NCBI GenBank assembly: GCA_024643795.1
Contig: JAHEMF010000012.1
Location: forward strand, 1 to 56,613
Length of the DNA stretch: 56,613 bases
Source of the DNA: Bacteroidota bacterium
Lineage (GTDB): Bacteria; Bacteroidota; Bacteroidia; AKYH767-A; OLB10
Direction: 5' to 3'
Shown here piece by piece: positions 28,292 through 37,500 of the stretch; within the stretch, counting starts at the first letter, position 1; each line of letters starts with the position of its first letter. Below the pieces are notes generated by a model, which ran no database searches, was not told the origin of the DNA, and saw only the letters and a program-made list of their open reading frames with translations. Made by a program: the position numbers and the translations under genes.

Positions 28292-28993
28292 ATGAGAATT
28301 AAGCTTCTGACATATTTTTTGTTGCTGATTGGATTTTCGCAAGGCCAAGCTCAATCAACGGATACCATTTTTAGCAAGATCAGTGCAGATGATGCTATGG
28401 TGTGCTATCAGATCAATGATGATAAAGGAGTGATAAGAGAAACGGGTTATTTGCTTGATGGAGTGAAAGAAGGCAGCTGCTCTGAATTTAACCAGAGGGG
28501 AAGTCTGGTGAAAATATGCGGTTACCATAAAGGCAAATATGAAGGTACGGTAGTTACCCTTATTGAAGGAGGATTTGTTGAATCGGAAGAACACTATATA
28601 GGAGGATTGTTGAATGGGAGACGAATTGTTTACCGTTATGGTGGAGTTAAAAAGTTAGTGGAAGAATATAAGGGTGGAGCGTTGGATGGTACCAAGATCC
28701 TGTTTTATGATAATGGATTTAAGCAGGAAGAGTCTGCTTATAAAAATGGAATGCGTAATGGGTTAACAAAATGGTTCAATCAAAGCGAAGTGGTAACCAT
28801 TGAACAAACGTATCGGAATGGATTGCTGGAAGGAAAGGCAGTGTCATATCATTTTAATGGTAAAGTGTTCAGTGAAGGAAATTACGTCAACAATAAAGAG
28901 GTGGGTGAATGGAAGGAATATGATGAGGAAGGTAAACACATAAAAAGTACTTGGTACAAAGCAGGCGTCGTTGATAAAAAAATAAACTATTAA
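28292..28993 (+). CDS. Secreted MORN/YwqK-like repeat protein
   Basis: 233 residues from ATG 28292 (the 28259 ATG would precede the signal peptide by 11 polar residues). Signal peptide ends GQAQ. The mature part is a series of about eight 22-24-residue MORN-type repeats (G.LLDGVKEGSCSEFN, G.YEGTVV, GLLNGRRIVYRYGG, GALDGTKILFYDNG, GMRNGLTKWFN, GLLEGKAVSYHFNG, NKEVGEWKEYDEEG). Such proteins are often labelled YwqK-type antitoxins, but there is no toxin gene nearby; an envelope structural or binding role is more likely. Shares its TTAA stop with the convergent gene. Confidence 0.85.
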   Translation: MRIKLLTYFLLLIGFSQGQAQSTDTIFSKISADDAMVCYQINDDKGVIRETGYLLDGVKEGSCSEFNQRGSLVKICGYHKGKYEGTVVTLIEGGFVESEEHYIGGLLNGRRIVYRYGGVKKLVEEYKGGALDGTKILFYDNGFKQEESAYKNGMRNGLTKWFNQSEVVTIEQTYRNGLLEGKAVSYHFNGKVFSEGNYVNNKEVGEWKEYDEEGKHIKSTWYKAGVVDKKINY

Positions 28994-29649
28994 GAGTATG
29001 GTACGGGTGTTCGGTTCCTGTCGATCCAATAGCCCCAGGCAACCAACAGCCACATTGATAGAGCAGCCATTGCCACAGCTTTTCCATCAGGAGGAGGTGG
29101 TCCCAATAGGTTAGCTGCGTAGGTAGCTAACAGAAAAATCACGAAACTCCAAAATAAGATACTTCCCTTTCTGTTGTCGGATCTGGTGTTTTTCATGTAT
29201 ATATAAACACCTGCAGTGAATAGAATTACCTCTGTAATTATTGAAGCAGTTATCGAATTCCAAAGTCCCAGTCCGGTTTTTATTTCGCTCCATGGCGAAA
29301 TAGGTAGATCGGCACGGTGAGTGATCCAGTCAAGTATCCAGTGACTGAATACCAACATTCCGAAAATTATCGCTCCTTTTTTATTTTGTTTGAACAGGTA
29401 AATAACGCCCGCAGTTATCACACTCCAAAACAGGGCAGCAAACAAACTGTGTGAATACGGATAGTAGATAAAATTTAATGGAGTTAATGCTGTGTTCCCC
29501 GGATCAACTTGCACAACCTCAATTCCGGAAAGTACCAAAAAGGGCCAAAGGAGATCCAGAAATTGTACAGCAATAAATGCCGTTCCTAGCTTAATGCCTG
29601 CCGACTTATTTGCGGCGGCGAACCCAAGTGCAAAGTGGCCTATGAACAT
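28990..29649 (-). CDS. Integral membrane protein, YdjM-like
   Basis: 219 residues with about six membrane helices. Conserved-looking polar residues lie at membrane edges: FIGHFALGF at the start, FLDLLWP, YYPYSHSL and SHWILDWITHRADLP. The His/Asp pattern is like the membrane-bound metal-dependent hydrolase (YdjM/DUF457) group, though catalytic activity has not been shown for most. Monocistronic, its stop codon overlapping the stop of the convergent MORN gene. Confidence 0.7.
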   Translation of the reverse strand: MFIGHFALGFAAANKSAGIKLGTAFIAVQFLDLLWPFLVLSGIEVVQVDPGNTALTPLNFIYYPYSHSLFAALFWSVITAGVIYLFKQNKKGAIIFGMLVFSHWILDWITHRADLPISPWSEIKTGLGLWNSITASIITEVILFTAGVYIYMKNTRSDNRKGSILFWSFVIFLLATYAANLLGPPPPDGKAVAMAALSMWLLVAWGYWIDRNRTPVPYS

Positions 29650-29718
29650 GATTCAAAAATATTAAGATTTTGAGACGTTTTTAGCTGTATCAATTTCTTT
29701 TATCCCACAAAGATGTGA

Positions 29719-29747
29719 GGAAACTTAACATAAAGATATTAGTTTCT
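29719..29747. promoter_or_regulatory. Operator-like dyad, upstream copy
   Basis: GGAAACT (29719-29725) and AGTTTCT (29741-29747) form an inverted repeat with half-sites 22 bp apart. It resembles the dyad at 29805 and lies 127 bp before the TetR-family gene, between that gene and the divergent membrane-protein gene, whose ATG at 29649 is 70 bp away. Confidence 0.45.
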
Positions 29748-29804
29748 TGATTTAAGAAGATAACTTAAAACATTGATAAACAGATGAATATAAATTATTT
29801 ATAA

Positions 29805-29832
29805 GGAAACTATATAAAATATAAAAGTTTCC
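29805..29832. promoter_or_regulatory. Operator-like dyad at efflux operon promoter
   Basis: GGAAACT (29805-29811) and AGTTTCC (29826-29832), a perfect 7-bp inverted repeat with half-sites 21 bp apart (two helical turns). It ends one base before the -7 box at 29834, so bound repressor would cover the -33 region. The TetR-family product encoded immediately downstream is the natural ligand; this is inferred. Confidence 0.6.
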
Positions 29833-29833
29833 A

Positions 29834-29841
29834 TAGTTTTG
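29834..29841 (+). promoter_or_regulatory. Candidate -7 box of efflux operon
   Basis: TAGTTTTG matches TAnnTTTG exactly and ends 4 nt before the ATG at 29846, so the transcript would be nearly leaderless if this box is used. Confidence 0.5.
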
Positions 29842-29845
29842 CGCC

Positions 29846-30469
29846 ATGAAAATTGATGAAGTAGACGATAAGATAATTGTGGGTGCCCGGGAACTGTTTT
29901 ACAGGCATGGGATAAGGAGTATTACCATGGATGACATTGCAAAGCATTTGTCCATGTCAAAAAAGACCATTTACCGGCACTTTAGTGATAAAGATTCGAT
30001 TGTATCAAGGTGCTGTCACATGGAACTTGAAAAACGTGTTTGTTCATTTGACCAGATCGCTGACAATGCACCGGATGCCATTAGCGAACTCATAGGATTG
30101 ATGAAGGATATGGGAGGTATGTTTGCTGAGATCAACCCGAACCTTTTTTACGATATGCAAAAGCATCATCTGGGTGCCTGGAAAATGATGACTGATTTTA
30201 AGGAAAAGAAGATCATGAAAATGGTTGAATCTAACCTGCTCAGAGGCATTCGCGAAGGACTGTATAGAAAAGACATAAATATTCAGGTGCTTTCCAGATT
30301 AAGAGTTTACCAGGTTGACATGGGGTTTAATCCCGATATGTTCTCGCCTTCAAAATATAACATCAAAGATGTTCAACTTGCAATGCTCGATCATTTCATG
30401 CATGGAATTACAACCATAAAAGGGCATAAGCTTATCAATAAATATAAACAAGTAGAAGAAGAAGATTAA
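29846..30469 (+). CDS. TetR-family transcriptional regulator
   Basis: 207 residues. The N-terminal helix-turn-helix (about 10-55) reads ARELFYRHGIRSITMDDIAKHL then SMSKKTIYRHFSDKDSIV, the classical TetR pattern; the C-terminal 150 residues are the variable ligand/dimer domain. First gene of the operon with TolC, adaptor and RND pump genes (10-nt gap to the next), so it most likely represses the operon and its own gene through the dyads upstream. Confidence 0.92.
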   Translation: MKIDEVDDKIIVGARELFYRHGIRSITMDDIAKHLSMSKKTIYRHFSDKDSIVSRCCHMELEKRVCSFDQIADNAPDAISELIGLMKDMGGMFAEINPNLFYDMQKHHLGAWKMMTDFKEKKIMKMVESNLLRGIREGLYRKDINIQVLSRLRVYQVDMGFNPDMFSPSKYNIKDVQLAMLDHFMHGITTIKGHKLINKYKQVEEED

Positions 30470-30479
30470 TTATAATACC

Positions 30480-31820
30480 ATGAAAAAATCAATAAGTATT
30501 TTTTTGATCTGCACGTTCCCATTGGTGTGGGAAGCAAAAGCTCAGTATACATTTGCATTTAGCATTGATGAAGCGGTAACATACGCGCTGGAAAATCAGG
30601 CGACTGTCAAAAATGCTCAACTTGAAACGCAGATTGCTGAGGCCCGGGTCAATGAACTAATCGGTGTAGGTCTGCCACAGGTGAATGCAAGCGCAGAAAT
30701 GATCCGCTACTTTGAAGTGCCAACAAGTTTCTTCCCTGCTTCATTCAGCGGTGGCCCAGAGGATGTGTATCTCCCGGTTCAATTCGGACAACCCTATACC
30801 GCTCAAGCTGGCTTTCAGGCCAGTCAGCTCATATTCGATGGTAGTTATATTGTTGGCTTACAGGCGTCACGCACATATTCAGAATTATCAAGGAAAGACC
30901 TATCACGTGCGCGCATAGAAACAGCCATCGCTGTAAAGCAGGCTTATTATCTTGTATTGGTCAACAGAGAGGCATTTAAAGAATTAGAAAATGAAGTGAC
31001 AAGGATCGAAAAATTACGCGATGATACCAAAGCTTTATATGATAATGGTTTTGTGGAAAAAACAGATCATGACAGGATAGTTCTAAATTACAACATTGCA
31101 AATAACGGCAAGGTGAAAGTAGAACGTTCAGTAGATATTGCCATGAACCTTTTGAAATTTCAAATGGGTATGGATCAGAATGCAAAACTTATACTCACTG
31201 AAACACTGGATGATATTGATCCGCAAACTGCTATAGCTTATGCAGATACAGTCGATTATAGAAACAGGATAGAATATTCGATCCTGCAAACACAACATAG
31301 GTTAGCCGCTTTAGATGTTCGCAACTACAATGCATCCAGGTTACCCTCTTTAGGATTGTTTGGATCGCTGGGATGGAACGCCTCCCGAAATGAATTCACC
31401 TTTTTTAAAACCGGAGAAAGCTGGTATCCTGCATCACTTGTTGGTGTTCAGTTGAACATGAACATTTTTGGTGGCTTTAAAAAGAATGCGCAGGTTCAAC
31501 AAGCTAAACTTAATGTGTTAAAAGTTGAAAATGGTTTGCAAACCCTTGAGAATAACATTGACCGGGAATATCAGAATGCACGTTTGTCATACCTCAACGC
31601 CCTGAATGATTATATAACCCAAAAAGAAAACCGAGAACTAGCCAGAGAACTTTCAAGGGTGGCAAAAGTAAAGTATGACACTGGAGTTGGATCCAGCCTG
31701 GAAGTTGTTGACGCTGAATCGTCACTGCGTGAGTCGGAAGCAAACTATTATCAGGCACTGTTTAGCGCCTATGTTGCAAAATTGGAACTCGACAGAACGG
31801 CAGGACTAATAATTTATTGA
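30480..31820 (+). CDS. TolC-like outer-membrane efflux channel
   Basis: 446 residues, OMF family. Signal peptide ends KAQ (about residue 21). Two TolC repeats follow: FSIDEAVTYALENQATVKNAQLETQIAEARVNE at the first, and FGGFKKNAQVQQAKLNVLKVENGLQTLENN with YLNALNDYITQKEN coiled coil at the second, ending in YQALFSAYVAKLELDRTAG. Provides the outer-membrane conduit for the tripartite pump encoded with it. Confidence 0.93.
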   Translation: MKKSISIFLICTFPLVWEAKAQYTFAFSIDEAVTYALENQATVKNAQLETQIAEARVNELIGVGLPQVNASAEMIRYFEVPTSFFPASFSGGPEDVYLPVQFGQPYTAQAGFQASQLIFDGSYIVGLQASRTYSELSRKDLSRARIETAIAVKQAYYLVLVNREAFKELENEVTRIEKLRDDTKALYDNGFVEKTDHDRIVLNYNIANNGKVKVERSVDIAMNLLKFQMGMDQNAKLILTETLDDIDPQTAIAYADTVDYRNRIEYSILQTQHRLAALDVRNYNASRLPSLGLFGSLGWNASRNEFTFFKTGESWYPASLVGVQLNMNIFGGFKKNAQVQQAKLNVLKVENGLQTLENNIDREYQNARLSYLNALNDYITQKENRELARELSRVAKVKYDTGVGSSLEVVDAESSLRESEANYYQALFSAYVAKLELDRTAGLIIY

Positions 31821-31861
31821 AACTAATAACAACACAAAAAATATTAATAATAACAGATAAT

Positions 31862-32992
31862 ATGAAAATTGTAAGTAAAATCATTCTCGTTTCATTATTA
31901 CCAATGGCTTTGATTTCATGTCAAGGTGGGAGTGCGGGAAATGACAAACAGGCTGAATTGGAACAGTTGCTCATAGAACAGGCTGATATCAATAGTAGGA
32001 TCGCTGCATTAAGGGAGGAAATAGGTTCTGCTGAAGGAAGATCCAACGCAACACTGGTCTCTATTCAAAAGGCAAATCCTGCCACTTTTACACACTATGT
32101 TGAAGTGCAGGCCCGCGTGGATGGAGATGATGCTGTGGATCTGAGTCCACGTATGCAGGGTACAGTGACCCGAATATTGGTTTCGGAAGGAGATAATGTG
32201 AAGCCGGGACAAATTTTGGCACAGATAGATGATCAAATTGCAAGACAAAATTTGGCAGAGATCGAATCTCAATATGAATTTTCTAAAACAGTATACGAAA
32301 AGCGAAAAGCACTTTGGGAACAAAGAATAGGCACTGAATTGGAGTATCTGTCAGCCAAGAATAATTATCAGTCGCTTCAGAAAAGAAGAGCTGCTGTACT
32401 TGAGCAGTTAGATATGACAAGGATCAAATCACCAATAAAAGGTACCGTAGATAATGTGGAAATAAAAGTTGGGCAAGCAGTAATGCCTGGAATGCCGGCT
32501 ATCAGAGTGGTCAACCTGTCAAATCTTAAAGTTAAAGGCGAGGTAGCTGAATCTTTTGCCGGAACCATTAAAAAAGATGATGAGGTTATACTTTATTTTC
32601 CTGATCTGGGTAAAGAGGTGGAAGGTAAGGTTGGCTTTGCTTCCAAGGTGATAGACCCGCTGAATCGCACTTTTACAGTGGAAGTAAACCTTGATGCTGA
32701 TGCAGGGGTATTTAACCCGAACATGGTTGCTGTTATGAAGATATCTGACTATAACAATGATGAAGCATTCATTCTTCCGGTCGATCTTATTCAATCGTCA
32801 AGTAAAGGCAAATTTATCATGGTGGCAGAAAGTAAGGGTAATCAGCTTTTTGCTAAACGACTTGTAGTTGAAACCGGTAAATCATATAACGGTAAAGTGG
32901 AGATAGTATCTGGCATTGCCCCGGGTGAAAAAATTATCACTAACGGCTATCGTGATCTTAATGAAGGTGCAGAGGTAAGAGTAGGAAAATAA
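31862..32992 (+). CDS. RND efflux periplasmic adaptor lipoprotein
   Basis: 376 residues from ATG 31862, where the signal MKIVSKIILVSLLPMALISC begins (lipidated Cys20); an in-frame ATG at 31817 overlaps the tolC-like stop and adds 15 polar residues, so is less likely. Membrane-fusion family: short coiled coil (about 30-50), barrel-sandwich domain split around a helical hairpin (GTVTRILVSEGDNVKPGQILAQID ... RIKSPIKGTVDNVEIKVGQAV), beta-barrel and C-terminal membrane-proximal domain (GIAPGEKIITNGYRDLNEGAEV). Bridges pump and channel. Confidence 0.92.
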   Translation: MKIVSKIILVSLLPMALISCQGGSAGNDKQAELEQLLIEQADINSRIAALREEIGSAEGRSNATLVSIQKANPATFTHYVEVQARVDGDDAVDLSPRMQGTVTRILVSEGDNVKPGQILAQIDDQIARQNLAEIESQYEFSKTVYEKRKALWEQRIGTELEYLSAKNNYQSLQKRRAAVLEQLDMTRIKSPIKGTVDNVEIKVGQAVMPGMPAIRVVNLSNLKVKGEVAESFAGTIKKDDEVILYFPDLGKEVEGKVGFASKVIDPLNRTFTVEVNLDADAGVFNPNMVAVMKISDYNNDEAFILPVDLIQSSSKGKFIMVAESKGNQLFAKRLVVETGKSYNGKVEIVSGIAPGEKIITNGYRDLNEGAEVRVGK

Positions 32993-33043
32993 TTGAACCC
33001 CCATTAAATAAATCTCATCCACCATTTAAATCTTTTTAATTAG

Positions 33044-36000
33044 ATGATTGATAAATTCAAAGAATTTAAACCCTCAAGTTGGTCTATAGATAACCGTACT
33101 GCAATATATGTACTTACTATTATCATTACACTTGCCGGGTTATCAGCATATAACAGTATCCCTAAAGAGAACTTTCCTGATATAGTTGTTCCTCAGATTG
33201 TGGTTAGCACTATTTATCCCGGAACTTCCCCTGCTGACATGGAAAATCTGGTGACCAAGCCTCTTGAAAAACAAATGAAATCCATTTCCGGAGTAAAAAA
33301 GATCACCAGTAACTCAATGCAGGATTTTTCAAACATCATAGTTGAGTTTAACACTGATGTTGAAGTTCCGGTGGCAAGGCAAAAAGTAAAAGATGCTGCA
33401 GATAAAGCAAGAAATGATCTTCCGGAAGACCTTCCTAATGATCCTAATATCCAGGATATTAATTTCTCTGATATCCCTATCATGTATATCAACATTGCCG
33501 GTGATTACGATCTGGCAAAATTAAAAAAGCATGCCGACGACCTTAAAGATCGTATAGAAAGCCTGAAGGAGATCACAAGAGTTGACATGATTGGTGCGCT
33601 GGAAAGAGAGATACAGATCAATGTTGATATGTTCAAGGCTACCGCAGCACGAATATCAATGCATGATATTGAAAATGCAGTTGCCTTTGAGAATATGACC
33701 GTAACAGGTGGTACTCTCGAAATGGATGGTATGCGCAGAACAGTCAGTGTTAAAGGTGAATTTAAAAATGTAGAAACCTTAAGGAATATAGTTGTTAAAT
33801 CTACTGAAGGATCACCGGTATACCTGAAAGATATTGCAGATGTTCAGGATGACTTTAAAGAACAGGAAAGTTACGCCCGGTTATATGGTAAAAATGTGAT
33901 CACACTTAATGTGGTTAAAAGATCGGGCGAAAACCTTATAGAAGCTGCCGACAAAATCAAGGAAATAACAGATGAAATGCATGCTACTGTTTTTCCGTCC
34001 GACCTTCAGATAACCATTACTGGTGATCAGTCTAATCAGACCAAGGTTACTATTCACGACCTTATTAACACCATCATCATTGGTTTTATACTTGTAACTA
34101 TTCTACTCATGTTCTTTATGGGTGCTACCAATGCACTATTCGTTGCATTGTCGGTTCCGCTTTCAATGTTCGTGGCGTTTCTTATCCTTCCCGTGATCGG
34201 ATTTACGATGAATATGATCGTATTGTTTTCGTTTTTATTGGCACTTGGAATAGTTGTGGATGATGCAATAGTTGTAATTGAAAACACACACCGAATTTAC
34301 GACAATGGAAAGGTGCCTATTAAAAAAGCTGCAAAAATGGCTACAGGGGAAGTGTTTCTTCCGGTATTGTCAGGAACACTTACCACCCTTGCACCATTTA
34401 TACCACTGGCTTTCTGGGACGGACTCATAGGAAAGTTCATGTTCTTCTTACCCATAACACTTATCATAACACTTACCGCATCTCTATTAGTAGCCTACAT
34501 CATCAACCCGGTATTTGCTACAGATTTTATGCGTCCCGATAATGAAGTTGATCATGGAAATAAGAAACGGAATAAGAGTATAAAGGTTGCTTCCATCATC
34601 TTTGGTGCACTGGCTATCATTTTCTATGTTTTCGGCAACTTCGGAATGGGTAATTTCCTGATAACTGCCGCAGTGATTCATGTGGTCTATAAACTTTGGA
34701 TCGTCAATCTTATCAAAGGATTCCAGAACAAGGCATGGCCTGCATTCAAAAACGGATATGTAAAAGTGCTCGCTTGGGCTATTGACCGACCATGGACCAT
34801 GGTTATATCAACAGTGCTGTTGTTTTTCTTCAGTATCGGATTTCTCATAGTCCGTAACCCCGGTTCTCGATTCTTTCCACAGTCTGATCCCAACTTTATA
34901 TATGTATACCTTACACTTCCTATAGGAACCGATCAGGCCTATACTGATTCAATCACACAAATAGTTGAAAAAAGAGTGACAGGTATTGTGGGTGCCAATA
35001 ACCCCGCCGTTTCTTCTATTATCTCCAACGTCACCATTAGTGTTACAGATCCTGCTGAGAATGATCAGGCAAGCTACCCTAACCGAAGTAAAATATCGGT
35101 GGCATTTGTTGAGTATGGAAAAAGGAATGGGGTGTCTACTCGAAAATACTTGGGAGAATTACGTAATGGTATGCCCGAGATCCCCGGTGCAGAAATAACA
35201 GTTGATCAGGAGCAGGGCGGACCTCCCGTAGGTAAGCCTATCAATATTGAAATTAGTGGTGACGGATTTGAAGAACTGATCACCGTTTCTAATGACCTTA
35301 AGCGCTACCTCGACTCACTTCAGATCCCGGGCGTGGAAGAATTAAAGACCGATCTGCAGAATAACAAACCTGAAGTTGTTTTCAATATTGATCGTGAAAG
35401 AGCAAACAGAGAAGGAATAAGCACAGGACAAATAGGAGGGGAGTTGAGGACCGCTCTGTTTGGAAAAGAAGTATCAAAATTCCGTGATGACAATGATGAA
35501 TATGATATCACCTTGCGGCTTAAAAAGTACCAACGTGAAAACATTGATCAGTTAAGAAATATGAACGTGATCTATCGTGATATGGCTGCCGGCGGATTGG
35601 TAAGGCAGGTTCCGATATCTTCGTTCACAAGTGTAGAATATTCATCAACTTATGCCGGAATAAAAAGAAAAAATCAAAAAAGAGTTGTAACTCTTTATTC
35701 CAATATTCTTGGTGGTTATTCACCTAACAATGTAGTAGCCGATGTAAAAAAAGCAGTGGCAGGTTTTCAGGTGCCCACATCAGTTGCTATTGATATGACA
35801 GGAGAACAGGAAGAACAGCAGGCAACTATGACATTTCTTGGAAATGCACTCATGATCTCATTAGGACTTATCTTCCTGATACTTGTTACCCAGTTCAATT
35901 CCATTGGTAAACCATTTATTATCCTTACAGAGATCGTGTTCAGTATGATTGGTGTTTTCATTGGTTTTGCAATGTTTAAAATGGAATTCTCAATCATCAT

Positions 36001-36433
36001 GACCGGTATAGGAATTGTTTCGCTGGCAGGAATAGTGGTGCGTAACGGAATTCTGCTGGTAGAATTTACCGACCTCATGCGGGAGGCAGGCATGGGTGTT
36101 CGCGAATCTATCATAGAAGGAGGTAAAACAAGAATGACACCGGTGTTGCTCACAGCAACAGCAACCATATTAGGACTTATTCCGCTGGCAGTGGGACTGA
36201 ACATGGATTTTGTGAAACTCTTCACCGAGTTGAATCCACATATCTATTTCGGTGGCGATAATGTAGCTTTCTGGGGACCACTTTCCTGGACCATGATATT
36301 TGGATTAGGGTTTGCAACATTCCTTACACTGATCCTTGTACCTGTTATGTATTATCTCATGGAACGCGCAAAGGAAAAACTTCGAAAGTTGTTTGGAAAA
36401 GAGAGCCCTGAAACTGTTGTAGCCGGAGCATAG
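33044..36433 (+). CDS. RND efflux pump (AcrB/HAE1 type)
   Basis: 1129 residues, inner membrane, proton-driven. Typical features: FPDIVVPQIVVSTIYPGTSPADMENLVTKPLE at the N-terminus, porter domains, TM4 with LALGIVVDDAIVVIENTHR (proton-relay aspartates), and GIVSLAGIVVRNGILLVEF in the second half. It is about 80 residues longer than E. coli AcrB; part of the excess is a pair of hydrophobic stretches at about residues 511-565, between TM6 and TM7. Last gene of the TetR-TolC-adaptor-pump operon. Substrate range cannot be told. Confidence 0.95.
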   Translation: MIDKFKEFKPSSWSIDNRTAIYVLTIIITLAGLSAYNSIPKENFPDIVVPQIVVSTIYPGTSPADMENLVTKPLEKQMKSISGVKKITSNSMQDFSNIIVEFNTDVEVPVARQKVKDAADKARNDLPEDLPNDPNIQDINFSDIPIMYINIAGDYDLAKLKKHADDLKDRIESLKEITRVDMIGALEREIQINVDMFKATAARISMHDIENAVAFENMTVTGGTLEMDGMRRTVSVKGEFKNVETLRNIVVKSTEGSPVYLKDIADVQDDFKEQESYARLYGKNVITLNVVKRSGENLIEAADKIKEITDEMHATVFPSDLQITITGDQSNQTKVTIHDLINTIIIGFILVTILLMFFMGATNALFVALSVPLSMFVAFLILPVIGFTMNMIVLFSFLLALGIVVDDAIVVIENTHRIYDNGKVPIKKAAKMATGEVFLPVLSGTLTTLAPFIPLAFWDGLIGKFMFFLPITLIITLTASLLVAYIINPVFATDFMRPDNEVDHGNKKRNKSIKVASIIFGALAIIFYVFGNFGMGNFLITAAVIHVVYKLWIVNLIKGFQNKAWPAFKNGYVKVLAWAIDRPWTMVISTVLLFFFSIGFLIVRNPGSRFFPQSDPNFIYVYLTLPIGTDQAYTDSITQIVEKRVTGIVGANNPAVSSIISNVTISVTDPAENDQASYPNRSKISVAFVEYGKRNGVSTRKYLGELRNGMPEIPGAEITVDQEQGGPPVGKPINIEISGDGFEELITVSNDLKRYLDSLQIPGVEELKTDLQNNKPEVVFNIDRERANREGISTGQIGGELRTALFGKEVSKFRDDNDEYDITLRLKKYQRENIDQLRNMNVIYRDMAAGGLVRQVPISSFTSVEYSSTYAGIKRKNQKRVVTLYSNILGGYSPNNVVADVKKAVAGFQVPTSVAIDMTGEQEEQQATMTFLGNALMISLGLIFLILVTQFNSIGKPFIILTEIVFSMIGVFIGFAMFKMEFSIIMTGIGIVSLAGIVVRNGILLVEFTDLMREAGMGVRESIIEGGKTRMTPVLLTATATILGLIPLAVGLNMDFVKLFTELNPHIYFGGDNVAFWGPLSWTMIFGLGFATFLTLILVPVMYYLMERAKEKLRKLFGKESPETVVAGA

Positions 36434-36454
36434 TTCCGCTTCAGCTATTTTAAA

Positions 36455-36462
36455 TATATTTG
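36455..36462 (+). promoter_or_regulatory. Candidate -7 box of 36508 gene
   Basis: TATATTTG matches TAnnTTTG, in the context TATATTTGCAT. Transcription would start at about 36468, at the foot of the hairpin that also terminates the efflux operon. Confidence 0.4.
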
Positions 36463-36467
36463 CATCA

Positions 36468-36497
36468 CCTCCGGGATCATCTCCGGAGGTTTTCTTT
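36468..36497 (+). terminator. Terminator of efflux operon
   Basis: CCTCCGG (36468-36474) pairs with CCGGAGG (36483-36489), 8-nt loop, followed by TTTTCTTTT. It lies 34 nt after the pump stop codon. Its position shows that the in-frame ATG at 36460 is not the start of the next gene. Confidence 0.8.
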
Positions 36498-36507
36498 TAA
36501 AACTATC

Positions 36508-37368
36508 ATGATCAAACATATTTCAATATTTCTTTTGTTTATACTTAGCACCTTTCAAGGAAACTCACAACTAACATCCCGTCGGTTGTTCTCCATTGAA
36601 ACATCCAAACTGATGGGACTGGGTCATTTTAATTTTAAAATGGCTGTGAATTCACAGGAGGTGATAGCTTTCAATTCATGTAATCGTCCTGTAGTATATC
36701 TGATAAAAGGTGGTGTTATCCTTGACTCTATACAGCTTGAGTACAAAGGATGTGTACGTAATATGGAGTTCGATGAACATGATAACCTGCTCATCATGGA
36801 TAACGAGGAAACTACAATTTACCGGTATAACCATAGAACCTTTGAAGTTGAAAAATTACCATATACAAAGCCGGAAGACTGGTACATACTCCAGAATCAC
36901 TGGTACAAGTTCTTTGAGATAGGTTCTATACCTACCTTTTATAACAATCGTGAATATTTGCAGGATTTTTATTATACACGCTTTGATTATTCCTACAATT
37001 TGTATCTCAATTATAATACCGGATACATTTATCAGTACGCATACAATTTCATTCGAAAGGTGGGTAACCGAAAAACATATATGGCATTGAAGAAAGAAGA
37101 CCTTTGGTTTTCCGACCGGCTCAGCAATAAGTGTAAGATGTTACTCATTGACCTCGAAAATGAAACTGCTGTTTATTATAACAGAGCATTGATATTGATG
37201 TTCGAAAACTTTAAAACAGGACAGGTGCTTGAGTATCGCGCAAACGTTCCAAAAGGCGAAGCTGTGCAGGTCGATTTTTCAACTAACAAATTCCAAACCA
37301 AGATCTGGGGTGTGAGTGATTTTAATACTGACAGGATCATCTTTTCGGAATGGGAAATGGTGAAATGA
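36508..37368 (+). CDS. Exported protein of unknown function
   Basis: 286 residues from ATG 36508, the start of the signal peptide (MIKHISIFLLFILSTFQGNSQ). The mature chain is rich in Tyr, Phe and Trp, with strand-like segments (VVYLIKGGVILDSIQLEYKG, NLLIMDNEETTIYRYNHRT) reminiscent of a beta propeller, but I recognise no family. Separate from the efflux operon: a terminator and its own promoter intervene. Confidence 0.75.
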   Translation: MIKHISIFLLFILSTFQGNSQLTSRRLFSIETSKLMGLGHFNFKMAVNSQEVIAFNSCNRPVVYLIKGGVILDSIQLEYKGCVRNMEFDEHDNLLIMDNEETTIYRYNHRTFEVEKLPYTKPEDWYILQNHWYKFFEIGSIPTFYNNREYLQDFYYTRFDYSYNLYLNYNTGYIYQYAYNFIRKVGNRKTYMALKKEDLWFSDRLSNKCKMLLIDLENETAVYYNRALILMFENFKTGQVLEYRANVPKGEAVQVDFSTNKFQTKIWGVSDFNTDRIIFSEWEMVK

Positions 37369-37403
37369 TATCTTCATTTTTTTAAGCGCGGGGTACGGTG
37401 TCA

Positions 37404-37458
37404 TTTGGCAACTGCGGTCCCGCTTTCGCCTCGCAGGAGCTCAGCTCAATCGGGGCTA
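37404..37458 (-). repeat. Intergenic palindromic repeat, copy B
   Basis: Reverse-strand copy of the element at 19917: read on the minus strand it has TAGCCCCGATTGA, CTGAGCTCCTGCGA and GAAAGCGGGACC, ending TTGCCAAA. Two core differences from each other copy. It lies between the convergent stops of the 36508 gene and the sulfatase gene. Confidence 0.8.
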
Positions 37459-37500
37459 AGGCTAGTGGCGGATGTTTTCATAGCAACAAAAAGTTAAAAA

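Noticed and set aside
28292-28993. Toxin-antitoxin antitoxin (YwqK label)
   Set aside because: The protein has a signal peptide and only MORN-type repeats, and no toxin gene is adjacent.
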